The notes beneath the pieces are model-generated. The model saw nothing but the letters and a program-made list of their open reading frames with translations. It was not told the origin of the DNA and did not search any database. From Agrostemma githago (Eukaryota; Streptophyta; Magnoliopsida; Caryophyllales; Caryophyllaceae): DNA of 64,000 nucleotides. Shown here piece by piece: positions 1 through 11,193 of the stretch. How positions within the stretch are numbered: the stretch's first letter is position 1; every line of letters begins with the position of its first letter. Where the stretch lies: contig OY288259.1 of the NCBI GenBank assembly GCA_958450325.1, positions 22,066,734-22,130,733 on the forward strand, in the 5' to 3' direction. A program made the position numbers and the translations under genes.

Positions 1-3
1 TTT

Positions 4-495
4 GTGAAGTTGTTGGGGGAAATCGATGAGCCCAAGTTGCCCATGTCCGAAAAAGTGGATATGCATCAAGAGCCCCTTGCTAGTGCACCAAGCAATGGTT
101 TGGAAGAGATTGAAACCGCCGGTGGAAGTTTCGATTCTCTCCTCCATGATGATGTGGGGACAAGTGATGAAGATGGGGAACCACAACTTGAGGAAAGTGT
201 GGGGGTGCGCAACAAGGAAATGGGGCCAAAGCCGCTTTTTGTGCCTCGTTTCTTGGAAATGAAGCTTGCTTGTGATTGGAGGCGAAGCCTAGGGAGGAAG
301 AGGTCGGTGAAGCTCGTAGGATGGATAGACCCCGGAGACAACTTTAATGATGACGTTGGGTCTTGGGATTCCTACTTCTTGCCTCCTCCATATTGGAGGC
401 CGTGGAGGTTAGCTTGGCTCGTTTGCTTGGGCCTTCACTACGATGTCGGTCGTGCATTTGACTTGCTCCTCCAAGCCCTTGAGGGCTATGGTTGA
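4..495 (+). CDS. 3' end of an unrecognised ORF, probably retroelement
   Basis: An open frame runs in from the left edge and ends at a stop at 493-495, giving at least 163 residues. The first half is acidic and low in order; the second half has a Trp/Leu/Pro-rich stretch (FLPPPYWRPWRLAWLVCLGL). I do not recognise a domain. What follows is 2.5 kb of non-coding DNA, a purine-rich tract and an LTR on the same strand, so I infer it is the last ORF of that LTR element. The true start lies outside the window. It could also be a captured host fragment. Confidence 0.4.
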   Translation: MKLLGEIDEPKLPMSEKVDMHQEPLASAPSNGLEEIETAGGSFDSLLHDDVGTSDEDGEPQLEESVGVRNKEMGPKPLFVPRFLEMKLACDWRRSLGRKRSVKLVGWIDPGDNFNDDVGSWDSYFLPPPYWRPWRLAWLVCLGLHYDVGRAFDLLLQALEGYG

Positions 496-3044
496 AGAAG
501 AGTCCACCATCCTAGGTTTGACGGAGTTCCTAAAGAACCGTCATGTTGTATATTCCCCTCTCCTCTTCTTTAGAGTACTTGTTCTTGTATTTGTGTAGCT
601 TTGTTTTTTGGATTTGTTGGTTTTTGTGGGATTCTTGTAATTGATTTGGTATTTTGATGAGCGATGTGAGGGAGCGAATTTGATGTGTATATGAGCTTTG
701 GTTGATAGGTGTGAAGTCTATTACCTCTACCATGCGGTTTTATCAAGTTTGAAGCGGGATGACAATGAAGGAGACAAGCAACGTGCCTATAATGATCATT
801 GAGACGATGGAGCGAGTGAGTTACTAGCCGATTGGTTTGGGTAACTATCCTTACTTTTCCGTCTTTTGTAGCTTGTTTTCTCTTGTTTGCCCCCTTCCCC
901 TTGAGTCATGGTATCTTGGTGGCTTTCGAGGCCTCGGTAGTTGTTGCTCTCGACTCTCGATGATGTGACTACATCGAGAGTCATTTTCAAAATCCAAATT
1001 TTTACAAGATTTTCACTTTCCTTTTTTGAGGATTTAGGCGGAATCCGGGCTAGGTAACGTGATTACACCTAGCCCTCCCCTTCCATTTCCTTTTATTTCC
1101 TTCTTTTTATTTTCTTCCCCCATCCATATCTTTTCTTGTCTCGGCCCATGGTGACTTGACTACACCCCGGCCGGACACCTTCTACCATTTCTTCATTTTT
1201 ATCTTTGATTTTTAGCTTTATTTTCTTAGTTTCTTTTTCTTTCTTTTGTCTCTTCCGCACACGACGATCGAGCATGAGGACATTGCTCGGTTTAAGTGTG
1301 GGAGAGCGATATTCTAGCATAGTTAGTTTTATTTTCTTAGTTTTTTCAATAAATCTTCAAAAATCCTAAAAATTTGAAACATTTCACAAAAAAATCAAAA
1401 AGATTTTCTTTTGTGTGTTTTCCTTTTTGTCTTTGTGTCGTATATTTGTTTTGTTGTGCGTGTTTTGCCTCCCTTTTTCTTTATAGGTCACTTAATCACC
1501 GCTAGCTTTGGAAAGCTTGCAAGACATCCGGTAACACCTTTCTATCCCTTCTTCCTCTTTATCTCTTGTGGAGTGTGGAGGAGATTTGTGATGTTGTGTG
1601 CTTGGGTAGAGCTTTGTGAAGATTTGTGGAGGATTGGTTACTCATTTGGAAATTTGGGGTGGTGTTTGTTTGTTCATGCGTTTGTTTCATCTTGTTTTGT
1701 TTTTGTTGCCTTTGTTTCTTTTCCTTTCGTTTTCGTTGAGTCTTTGTTTTGTGTGTGTAGTTGTGTCTTGTGCGTAAAAGGTTTGCGAAAACCCGGTTTA
1801 GAGGCTAGTGTGCGAGTGTCTACTTTCTTTTCCTAGTAGTATAAATCGAGTCTTGGACTTTAGTCTAGTAGAATGACCCTAAATCAATGGTTTCGTTGGT
1901 CCTTTACCTTGAGTCCACCTAGCTTACTAGGGATTTACTACGGGATTTGCATCCTGACCATTATGACCACCCACGGTGTGAAAAGGCTTTGGTTACCGAG
2001 TCTCGTCCCTTAGGTGACCGTGTTTAGGATCGTTTGATTAGTCCAAGTTCACCCCTTTTTGTGGGTTTGAAGGGAAGGACGCTCCCCGACTCTCCCATTT
2101 CCCTGCCTCCTACACTTATCCACACAATAAATTGCAATTTGTTGAATTCTCTCTTTCTTGTTACACAAAGAAACGCCAAAAAGCCAAATCAAGCCAAAAG
2201 GGCAAAGAAAAGAAAAAGAAAGAAAAGAAATGAAGAAAAAAAGAAAAGGCACAAAAGCCAAAAAGAAAATAGAAAAGAAGAAAAAGAAATGGCATGGCAA
2301 CAAACAAAGCAAAAATGTCAAAAAGAAAGAAAAATGCCAAAAGAAAATCGTCTCACAAAAAGATCCTAACCCCACAAAAATAAGCCTTTTTCCGACTTTT
2401 GCAGCGAAGAGCCTACCAAAGGACCGAGTCCCTAGGAAGGATGATAGCGGCATTAGTCGGTCTTCCCTCATTTTGCAATATTTCCACCTTTTTACTTGGA
2501 TTAGTTGAGCGGTTTTGGACATGGGACGACCCTCTTGGCTCATCGCTAAAGGGGGCGGGGTCTCACTTACCTACAGTGTCGACTAACACCGTGGTTCTCC
2601 CTTTTCCACTCCGCCGATCGTCCCGTAGTACGTTCTTAGAAAGATTAGGAAGACCTAGGTAAGTTACCAACGTTTTATGTTGCTTTATCGTCATACTATT
2701 AGGGTTTAGTTCATCTCGATTTGTATGATTAGCTTGGGAACGTTGTCACTTGCCTCGAGTCCTAAACCGGTGTTTCATTCACTGCTTTTAGAGGGAAGCG
2801 GTATTTGTTTTTCTTTGGGTGCAACCTTGTGTTTGTTTGTTTGTGTGGTTGTTGTCTATGTGTTTTGTGTCCGGTTGCATCCACAGTTTTGTCGCAAGAC
2901 CCCACTTGCCTTGCGGAGTGCACTTTTCCTCTAAGTGTACTCGCGTGAGTTGAAAGGGCGTAGGGTGCGCTAATACCCACTCGGCTAGTTTAGTAGTTAG
3001 TATGTGCTTACTCGAGGGCGAGTAAGGGTTAAGTGTGGGGGAGT
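496..3044 (+). mobile_element. non-coding 3' internal region of an LTR retrotransposon, ending in a polypurine tract
   Basis: No convincing gene is present. Around 1264-1306 the text GAGGACATTGCTCGG then TTTAAGTGTGGGAG resembles the purine-rich motifs found between the last ORF and the 3' LTR in Athila/Tat-type Ty3/gypsy elements. An extremely A-rich stretch (about 2165-2350) gives lysine-rich frames that I take as low complexity. The region ends in AAGTGTGGGGGAGT (3031-3044), a polypurine tract immediately before the LTR. A long non-coding 3' region is known in Athila, Ogre and Tat elements. Confidence 0.6.
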
Positions 3045-4691
3045 TGATAAGTGTAGTTTGTAGTGCCTATTTCGTAGTGTTTTGGTCCTATTTTCCTTGT
3101 GGAATCGCTCCTTAGGAGCGATTTATGGGTTACTTATGCTTCCTTTAGCTCGTTTCAGGTTCCCGAGACCATTCATGAAGAATTGGAACGATTCCGACTC
3201 GTTTCATACACTTTTGGAGCCAACGAAGAGAAGGAACGATCACTCGATGCCTTGGATTCGACCCCGAGACCTTGGGACCCAATCCCGAGCCTCTTAGACT
3301 CGATCCCGAGACCCGAGATTCGGTGAGAAGCCCATGAGAACCAAGGAGGGACCAAAAAGATCATAATGGAGGCCTACAAGGTCCTTCCCGGGCGGGATAG
3401 TGGCCTTCCCGACCGGGAAGGAGTGCACAAAACCAACAGCTCCTGTCTTGAGCCCGTCCCGGCCGAGAAGGACTCATCTCGGGCGGGACCATCTCGTCCC
3501 GGGCGAGACCATCTCGTCCCGGGCGGGATGAGTGAGCTGTAGCACGCAACTCATTCTTTTCTTCTCCTTACTCATTGTAACCCTATATATACTCTTCCCT
3601 TGTTTTGTTAAGCTGATGTTAGACACTTCCCCTAAAACCCTAGACTACTTTAGGTTAGATTAGCTTAGATTAGAGTAGATTAGTCGGTAATTAGTCCTTA
3701 ATCCTAGATTAATGCTTGTAATTTGGGAATTCTTCAAGATCTCCACCAAGATTGACAACCTTGGTTGATTGTTTTGGGTTCTTCCATTTATGCAAGTTTT
3801 CTTCTTCTTTTCATCTTCTAGTATGGTATAATCTCTTTTCCTTCTTCTCTTAATCTTTGTTTATGTTATTCAAGTTTTAATCTTTAGTTCTAGATTATTG
3901 TTTTGTTCTTCATACTTGTTAGTTTGTATATGTTTGTTTTGTTCTCTTATGATGATTCATCTTGTTCTTGTTAGTTATAGTTTGATTATGTTAGAGTAGT
4001 GTTCTTGCTAGGGTTAGTATGGCTATTAGGGTGTTAATTGGGTGATTATGGGATTGTTGGAGATGTTGGTGGAAGATTTGGGTTTCCTCTTGGTTTGGTG
4101 CATATCACATGTTTGTTGAAATGCTTGAATGACTAGTAGATGCATATGCTTGTTTTTCTTGCTTTTCTCTTGTGGGTGATAGTTTGTTGTTTGTGGGTTT
4201 GGTTCCCTCACTACGTAGCGAGAGCCCGGTGAGGACGACCCCTAGGTCGGTCTAAGTAGCGAGAGCCCGGATGCGACCTAGGCCACTAGAGCGTGCTAGT
4301 AACCCCGTTTGTCATGTGTGTCGCCGAGATGGGTTTTAGGTGAAACCTCTAGGTCGGTCTACGTAGCGAGAGCCCGGACCTCACCTAGATTACCCTACTA
4401 CCTCCTTCACTCTAGTTCCTCCTCGGCCATTCTGTTACCCCTCTGACCCCGACCTAATCCTAGCCCGTTTTCCTTGTTTGTTTTCTCCGTCTCCTTAGCC
4501 ATAGTCTAGTTTTCTCCCCTTTTAATTATTTTGTTTAGTTTAGCTCGTTGACTTAGTCTCGTTTTTAGGTGACCTTAGTCTAGACTTTACTTTACCGTCC
4601 CCGTGGATTCGACCCGACTTACCCTATCTACCCACTAGGATTAGCCGATTTATTTATTGATCGGTTGGGACGTGACGAATCCCTGCCATCA
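3045..4691 (+). mobile_element. 3' LTR of a Ty3/gypsy-type element
   Basis: The LTR starts TGATAAGTG directly after the polypurine tract and ends CCTGCCATCA, so it has TG...CA ends and about 1647 bp. A TATA box (TATATATA) lies at 3584-3591. Upstream of it (3385-3530) is a run of GC-rich palindromic repeats built on TCCCG...CGGGA at 20-21-bp spacing. Near the 3' end is a GTGGATTCGACCCGACTT-type motif that recurs in the solo LTR at 11896-14117. The 5' LTR and target duplication are outside the window. The end coordinate is inferred from the CA terminus only. Confidence 0.7.
3584..3591 (+). promoter_or_regulatory. LTR core promoter (TATA box)
   Basis: TATATATA preceded by CCC lies about 540 bp into the LTR and about 55 bp downstream of the last palindromic repeat. 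Its position suits a U3 promoter. Transcription start is inferred, not seen. Confidence 0.55.
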
Positions 4692-5106
4692 ATTGTTTAT
4701 GTTGTTTAACAGTTAGGGGTGATTAAGAACGGGATACGTTTTAATTAGTTATTCGTAAGGAGAATTGGAATCTACGATTCACGATAAAGTAATCAAGGAT
4801 AATAATTTGAACCGGATTTCAATGATCAATTGTGATTAAGTTGTGGATTTGTACTTGACCCGATACCTTTTAATCATCTGATTTAGTTAAAGTTTTAATC
4901 TTTATCAGTTTTAGTTGTTAGAAAATCATTCAAAACCCCACTTTCTTAGTGTTTAATTAATTAGTTATTTATCGTTCTACATTAGTACGCAGTTATAGTC
5001 AAACCAATTCCTTGTGGGTTCGACCCTTATTTCTACTATACTATTGTTTTAGTATTCAGATTTAAGTGAATATAAATTGTAATTTGAGGCATACGACTTT
5101 AGCCTG
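4692..5106 (+). mobile_element. remnant of the end of another LTR
   Basis: AT-rich DNA without a gene. The stretch around 5003-5035 (CCTTGTGGGTTCGACCC then TTATTTCTACTATACTATT) resembles the U5 end of plant LTRs. I read it as the tail of an older LTR sitting between the element ending at 4691 and the truncated pol at 5107. No terminal repeat or target duplication could be paired, so family and limits are uncertain. Confidence 0.4.
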
Positions 5107-6912
5107 TCAGTTTCTGCCTTTTTTATTCTCGAAAACCTTGTCGACCAGGCGTTGGTATGTGGCCCCTGCGTTTTTAAGCCCAAACGGCATAATCTTGTAC
5201 ATGTAGGTGCCTGAACTGGTGATGAAGGCACACTTTACCCTGTCCGTCTGCCATAAGTACACCTGATGATATCCTGAGAAGGCGTCTAAGAAGCTCAGCA
5301 TGGAGTATCCACTGGTAGCATCTACCAGTTGGTCAATCCTGGGGAGTGGGTAGCAGTCCTTTGGGCAAGCCTTGTTAAGGTTCGTAAAGTCCACACACAT
5401 CCTCCATGCGCCCGAGGATTTCTTAACCATGACCACATTTGCTAACCATTCTGGGTAGTCGCAAACCTCAATAAAATCTGCCTTCAAAAGTTTTTCAATT
5501 TCTTCTTTAATCGCCACGTCCTTCTCTGCGGACATGTTTCGCTTTTTCTGCTTTACAGGGCGAGCGTCCGCGTTTACGTTCAGCCTGTGAACGATATATG
5601 CTGGATCGACCCCTGGCATCTCGTCTGCCGAGTAAGCGAATACATCCTTGTTATTCTTTAGTACCTTGATCAGTTCAGCCTGGTAAGACTCTTCCAGGTC
5701 AGCCCCTATGAGGACTTGTCTCCCTGGTTCTAGGTCCACCAGCATGCTCTCCCCCCCAGGTTCCAGGTGGTCGGATGCCTGATGACAGGCTGGGATCTCA
5801 CCTTCCCTGCTGGAGGAACTGTCAGCTTTTCTCTTTCCTTTTCTTTCACTTTCATGAGTTTGCAGGGCCACGGAGTAGCACTTCCTGGCCGACTCCTGGT
5901 CTCCGTGCACTTTTCCTTCTAGGCCAAAATCCGTAACATAGGCTACGGTGAGCGCCCTGATTGATACGGCTGCTTCAATCTCATCCAGGGTGGCCCTGCT
6001 AATCAGGGCGTTGTATGCAGACCTTTCATCTACTACAACAAACGATGCCCTGATATTTCTGGCAGAAGTCCCCTCCCCGAATGTCACAGGCAGATCTATA
6101 ATTCCCATGGGCAGTATATCTGCCCCACTGAACCCATACAATGATCCAGGGGCAGGTCGCAGGTGCCTCTTTTCCAGGCCCATTTTATCGAAGGCATCCT
6201 TGTATAGCAGGTTCGTGTATGCGCCGGTATCCACCATGCATCTTTGCACAATGTGGTTACTGATTTCCAGGGATAGTACCAAGAGATCGCTATGGGGATA
6301 CACCACTCGCCCTGCATCCTCAGGGGTGATGCTCAGCGTCATACCCCTCGGGCTTCCCACCCTTTCAGCGTAACAGATTTGGTTCTTCAGTTCACGAATC
6401 CGCCTTTTCTGACTTCTTCTGCTGGTTTGGCCCTCTGCATCCCCTGATATCACATGGATTATCAGGCGGTTCTGCCCCGAGCCTTCAGGTTTTTCTGGAT
6501 TTTCCTTCTGAGTTTTATTCCTTGCTGCGTAGTTGGCCAGCCAGCCATTCCTAATTAGTTTTTCGATTTCATCCTTCAGGTGGCGGCACTCCTCGGTGGT
6601 GTGGCCTACGCAATCATGGAACGTACAGAACTTTTTGGGGTCCCCCTTTGGGCTGCGTGGTTTGCTCGAACGGTTCCACTTGGCAGTCTCCTTTTCTAGT
6701 TCGAAAATCTCTGCCCTGGACTTGTTGAGGGCTGTATAGCTGTCGAATCTAGGTTGGTAGACTGTGCGCTCCTTCTTGGGGGTATCCCCTTCCTCGGTCC
6801 TCTGCTTCCCGGATTCATTCCTGCCGCGTCCACCCTGTGGTCCCCCCTGCTGCCTGGTGGGGCCTGCGGGGGTATTCGGCAGGCTGTGGAACTCTTCCTG
6901 TAGCATAAACCC
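5107..6912 (-). pseudogene. protease-reverse transcriptase part of a Ty3/gypsy polyprotein, 3' truncated
   Basis: This frame of about 600 codons continues from gag across a single in-frame TAA (6915-6913). Counting from the first Met (6906), a Cys/His knuckle-like segment (CTFHDCVGHTTEEC) is at about residues 94-107 and the aspartic protease signature VDTGA at 225-229. From about residue 450 comes Ty3-type RT with WRMCVDFTNLNKACPKD, PLPRID and SFLDAFSGYHQV. The protein stops shortly before the place where the catalytic YxDD box should be, so it cannot encode active RT. The product in an intact element would be part of Gag-Pol in the cytoplasmic particle. It has only remnant LTR sequence downstream. 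Confidence 0.85.
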
Positions 6913-7906
6913 TTATGCGATTTTCCTGGCTTTGGCCAGAGTTTCTGGCTGGGCCCTGATCATCTGGTTTTTCATCTCTCCGGGGAGCAGGGAGTTAGTC
7001 AGCGCATATGCCGCTGTCGGATCGTCAATTTCTTTTACTTGCTGGAACGACAGGTCAAATCTCTTCAAGTATTCTCTGATGGTTTCGCCCTTTTTCTGCC
7101 TGAGAGTCATTAGGTCGAACCGCGTGAGACGTCGTCTCTTGTTTCCAGCATACTGGTCCAGGAAGGCCTCAGCCAACTCGATGAAGAAGCAGATTGACCC
7201 TTGTGGCAGGTCTCTAAACCATCCCTGGGCCAGGCCCACCAGGGTGGTTGGAAAAATCTTGCACCAAACCGCGTCGTCGGCGTCATACATGCCCATATGA
7301 CTCTCGTACGCTGCCAAGTGATCCTCCGGGTCAGTCGTGCCGTCAAATTTAACAGAGGGCATCTTAATTATTGGGATGGGCTGTCCCTGAACCTCAGGGT
7401 GAAGCGGGGTCTTGGTTGGCCTGCCTACCACCCTCGACCTGCTCCCGCCAGAGTAGTGACCGTGGTCATCCCTTCTGTCAGGGGTCGGTCTCCTACTTTC
7501 AGGGGAGCGGTACCTAGGTGGGCGCCTGCTTATCGCTTCGTCGTCCCTGGGAGGGGAATGATGTCGTGAGCGCTTCTTTTGAGCAGGCTCGATGTTATCA
7601 TCCTGACGGTGCCTTGACCTTAGAGGCTGGCCATTGTTAAGTCTGGATTGCAGGCTCTGAGACAGTTCTGGTGCAGGCTGCGACTCTTCAACTGGTGTCA
7701 GCCTGGAGAACACATCTCCCTGTTTCTCCCCCAAGCGTTTGGACACTGGCTCCTTATGCCTCATGCGATTCTTCAGGTCTTGGGATAAGCCCCTTCTTTC
7801 GCGAGCAGCCGTGGACTCTGTAGTGTGAATGGAGAACGCCTCTTGCTGCACAGGCGGTTCTTGACGGCCTCCTGTGACCCGCCTTTGCACTTGTGCATAC
7901 GCCTGA
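6913..7906 (-). pseudogene. gag, C-terminal part (retrotrans_gag domain)
   Basis: This is the larger piece of gag, read leftwards. It begins with Arg/Pro/Ser-rich disordered sequence, then a classical plant Ty3 gag core (MPSVKFDGTTDPEDHL, LAQGWFRDLP, ETIREYLKRFDLSFQQV). Gag forms the particle shell. The frame is open up to the right edge, where a solo LTR is inserted at 7907; on the far side (10041 onward) the same frame continues. It ends at TAA 6915-6913, in frame with protease-RT, which may be a nonsense change rather than a programmed stop. Confidence 0.85.
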
Positions 7907-10040
7907 TGTAACAGCCCTAAATTTTCGCGACCAAAATAAAAGAATAAAATAGGAAAATTTAAAGTCGTTACTCCGCATTTAGCTCACAAGGCCAAATGCA
8001 AGGCAAAAGAATATTATAAGAATTAAAAAGAAATATAAATCCGATGAATAATTAATGAAAACGTTGCAGCGGAAGACTTAAGTCCCACAAAATCCAAAAC
8101 GGTTTAAAATAACTTCAACCCAAAATTCAACATAAATATAAATAGTTTAGAGGTAAACGTTAAATAATAAATTCCTTCCTCGCTCAGCATCCCGAACCAA
8201 ATGCACTCATGCAGTATATTAATTGTACCTATCAACTGTACCTAAAACACAAATAGGTACAGGTTCCAGCGGGGGGAACGACCCAAAGCAAAGGACGTCA
8301 GCAAAGCTGAGTAAAATATATTATATTGAAAACGTAAAACAATAATTATAATTTGTAGTAAACTGAAATCAGAGTTAAATATTATTGTCTCAATACTAAA
8401 CCAAAAGTACTGTGAAAACAGTAGTCAAAACCAAATTCAACCAAAATATATTGTCTCCACCTGTGTGCCAAGGTCCTACCCTTTTAGCACGATCTAGAGG
8501 TACCACCTATGCTTAGCTAGACTTACTATAGTGCGCACTACTCACATTTGGGCAGTCAGTAGGATAAGGCTGCCAAAGGAGGAAGTCTAACTACCTAGCA
8601 AGTGGGGGCCGGAAAACCCCACTTAACACAACTCGGGCCAGGAGTTCAGTTTTGGGACGAAATCTCAGGGACGTCTCAGACGCACCTTAACCTCACAGAC
8701 CAACAGAGCTCCCAGAACCTGTTATAACCACCAAAAGAATTGTACCAAAATAATACCAATATGGGACTTGTGTCACAAAATTCCAATAACCAAAATATCA
8801 CAAGAATATAAAAAAAAATTCATCGTTGACAAAATAATTATAAAACCGTTTCAAAATCTAATTTAAACCGAACATGCTCTTTACTTAAAGGTGAAAAGGT
8901 CAAAACGTCATTACCTCTCAAGACGATAAATCCAAGCTAATATTAATCCAAGAATTCTTTCTCAGCTCCTCGAACCCACAAGCTACAAATAATATAAATT
9001 GGTTCAATAATCTATAGCTAAAGTAGACGTGACCCTAACTTAATATATCGCACATGGACCTAACGAAATAGATCAATCTCCCAACACACTAAGTTGCCAA
9101 CTATCACCCCGAAATTAATTTACCTACTACCCAAACTCTAGAGTTACGATTTGGACACAACCCGATTAAAATCCCAAATCATATTATAGACTAGTTGAAT
9201 TTATGTACAAAAATTAATTAAACCAAAACAGTACCGAAAACAACGAATTAAATCACACTCAAGCATCATCACTGCATCATCCTCCTTTACACTCTCCATT
9301 GTAACGTATACCACCAACTTGCTTGTCAACCACGCCGCAAAACACTCCACCAGATTCACTATAAAACTTAGTCAACGGACAACTAATCACCCCAATTTCT
9401 ACCATGATGAAGTTCGATACTAATTGAAAACTTTCACAACAAAAATCACCAATCCCTGAGAAGCAATAATACAATCGGAATAACCCAGTACCAACAAATT
9501 GTTTGACTCGACGTCTCCTAATCCCGACCCATGAAACTATAAGATTGAAATCGATTTACAAAAATAACACAGAACAAGCTTTAAATTAATTGGGGTTAGA
9601 AACAAAGTGGAATACTTACAAGTTTGAAGAAGAAGACGGCAAAAAGTGTTGATGTAAGCAAGAATAAGAATTGGGACAGATTTCCGACGACCACAACCGG
9701 GTGATTGAAGAAAAGTAAAGAGGAAAAGGGGTATAGCGGCAGAGAAAGAGAAGCAAGGGGGTGTAGGTTGAATGAATTAATAGAGGGGTACGGGGCACAT
9801 ATATATAGTTTGAGTTTTTTTTTTTTTCTTTCCTTATTGTGTTTGACTCGAAATTGAATTCGATACAAAGTCGGTTTACAAAATAACGTTAAAATCAAGA
9901 CCGATTTATTATAAGACGACCCAAAATACTTTAATATTTATAACGACATTAAAAATATTTGTCCCGACTTAATAACCCGATTTAAATAAAATAGACTAGT
10001 GACGTCTTATAATTGACTCAGAAAATAACTGGGTGTTACA
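7907..10040 (-). mobile_element. solo LTR (TGTAACA...TGTTACA), TSD CCTGA
   Basis: The 2134-bp block begins TGTAACAGCC and ends GGGTGTTACA, so its ends are inverted. It is flanked by CCTGA at 7902-7906 and at 10041-10045. Five-base duplications with TG/CA ends are diagnostic of LTR-retrotransposon integrase. There is no internal coding region, primer site or second LTR, hence a solo LTR left by LTR-LTR recombination. A TATA box read on minus (CTATATATATG, about 9798-9808) gives the orientation. TGTAACACC-type ends are common in Tekay/Del-like chromoviruses, but the lineage is only a guess. Confidence 0.9.
9798..9808 (-). promoter_or_regulatory. TATA box of the solo LTR
   Basis: Read on minus, CTATATATATG is followed by a pyrimidine-rich leader. 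It lies about 230 bp from the LTR start at 10040, a plausible U3/R boundary. Confidence 0.5.
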
Positions 10041-10431
10041 CCTGAGCTGTCTTCCTGGCCTTTCTCTGAATGTTTCTAGCGGCGGTCCGCTTTGAGCCCC
10101 CGGTTCCCTCTCCACTTTCAAAGTGGAGCAACCTGGGGGTCGTGGCGACCCTGCCTACTAGATCATCTGGAGTAAACTCCTGGTTCAACATTGCCGAAAA
10201 GAATGCTGCAGTCTGCATCATCTGAGCAGGGGTGAGGTTTAGAGTTTGCCTTGGGTTTGCCCCCTACACTGCTGTGGCAGCTATCCCTTGACCCGGTGCT
10301 CCCTAGAGGCTGGCCCGCCCCACGCCTGGAATCGTGGCGGCGGGTGTTACCTCTGGCGGCATGCCATATAGGGGAGCGTTGGGTGGATTTGTTGGTCCTG
10401 CCCCAAAACTGGCATCGAAAATTTCAGGCAT
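10041..10431 (-). pseudogene. gag, N-terminal part
   Basis: The gag start is placed at ATG 10431-10429 (MPEIFDASFGAG...), about 80 bp downstream of the primer-binding site on minus. The frame contains two TAG stops (10305-10303 and 10266-10264) and then runs open through MMQTAAFFSAMLNQEF to the solo-LTR insertion. A small Gln/Pro-rich N-terminus is usual for plant gag. The two stops and the insertion make this copy non-functional. Confidence 0.7.
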
Positions 10432-10528
10432 GTTTGATTGTAATCGGTTAATTTTGTCTTTGAGAATGGTTGATTTTGTGGGTAATTTCGTGGGTACAAC
10501 GTACTCTTTCCCACAGACGGTGCCAAAT

Positions 10529-11193
10529 TGTTCCGGTACGGAAACAATTAACCCGACTTCGGATTCGGGTTTTATGTTCAGAATGTTGTTGAGTTATTAC
10601 TCGTCCGACTTCCTTCAACCTTTCCTTTCTCTCACTCTGACGATCAGACCTTCCCGGCGGATTGAGCCTGCTCCCTGCACAGTGAACGCACAGGGCCTCG
10701 GAGGTTGTCCGAGGGAACCCTCTCCGATGCCTAAGTCAGTCTGTGAAATGCCTTGATGAACCTAGTTCGTGAGGAGCTAGGTGGCGTTTTAGGAGTAAGA
10801 GTCTAGAGAGAGAAAATTCAACCCCTCTCAAGTGGGAAATGGGTGAGTATTTATACCTTCCCACAAGAGAGAGGAAGAGAAGTGGAGAGAGGAAGAATGG
10901 GTGGATACGGGGATGACAAGTGGCTTCACCTCATCCACCCATTTTCCCTTACCTTAGGCGGAATGACGGATAGGCCCTCGGGGGTCGGGACACCCTGAGG
11001 ACCAGCGAGCAGGGGAGCTTGATTGACCTGCTCGGCTGGCGGCACGGCCCTGCCGAGCAGGCACAAGCCTTGGAGTATAATCAGCGCTCTTTTGCAGGGT
11101 GGGCGTGCTGAGCAACCCTTCCCCTGCCCTCGGGGCGAATTATTTTGGGGCGACATGGGCGGGCGACCCGCGATATTTTGTTAACTCCCATCA
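10529..11193 (-). mobile_element. 5' LTR of the Tat/Retand-like element
   Basis: On minus the 665-bp LTR begins TGATGGGAGTTAAC (11193) and ends CCGGAACA (10529), directly followed by ATTTGGCACCGTCTGTGGG, a primer-binding site. A TATA box TATAAATA is at 10855-10848 on minus. Upstream of the TATA is an inverted repeat CCTGCTCGGC / GCCGAGCAGG (about 11028-11062). The ends match the 455-bp LTRs at 38397 and 46158, which are a related subfamily. Confidence 0.8.

Larger units (their letters stand above)
5107..11193 (-). mobile_element. truncated Tat/Retand-like Ty3/gypsy retrotransposon, carrying a nested solo LTR
   Basis: Reading on the minus strand the order is 5' LTR (11193-10529), primer-binding site next to it (TTGGCACCGTCTGTGGGAA, about 10508-10526), leader, gag from 10431, protease and RT, then an abrupt end at about 5107. 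The 3' half of RT, RNase H, integrase and the 3' LTR are missing. A 2134-bp solo LTR (7907-10040) sits inside gag. The gag and RT style fits the Tat lineage (established family knowledge). The LTR ends and leader match those of the non-autonomous element at 38397-43638. Confidence 0.8.

Noticed and set aside
1411..1836. 141-codon Phe/Val/Cys-rich frame on plus
   Set aside because: T-rich non-coding DNA between the last ORF and the LTR; no domain, and composition explains the hydrophobic product.
2158..2508. Lysine-rich frames at 2034-2508
   Set aside because: A-rich low-complexity DNA in the 3' non-coding part of a retroelement.
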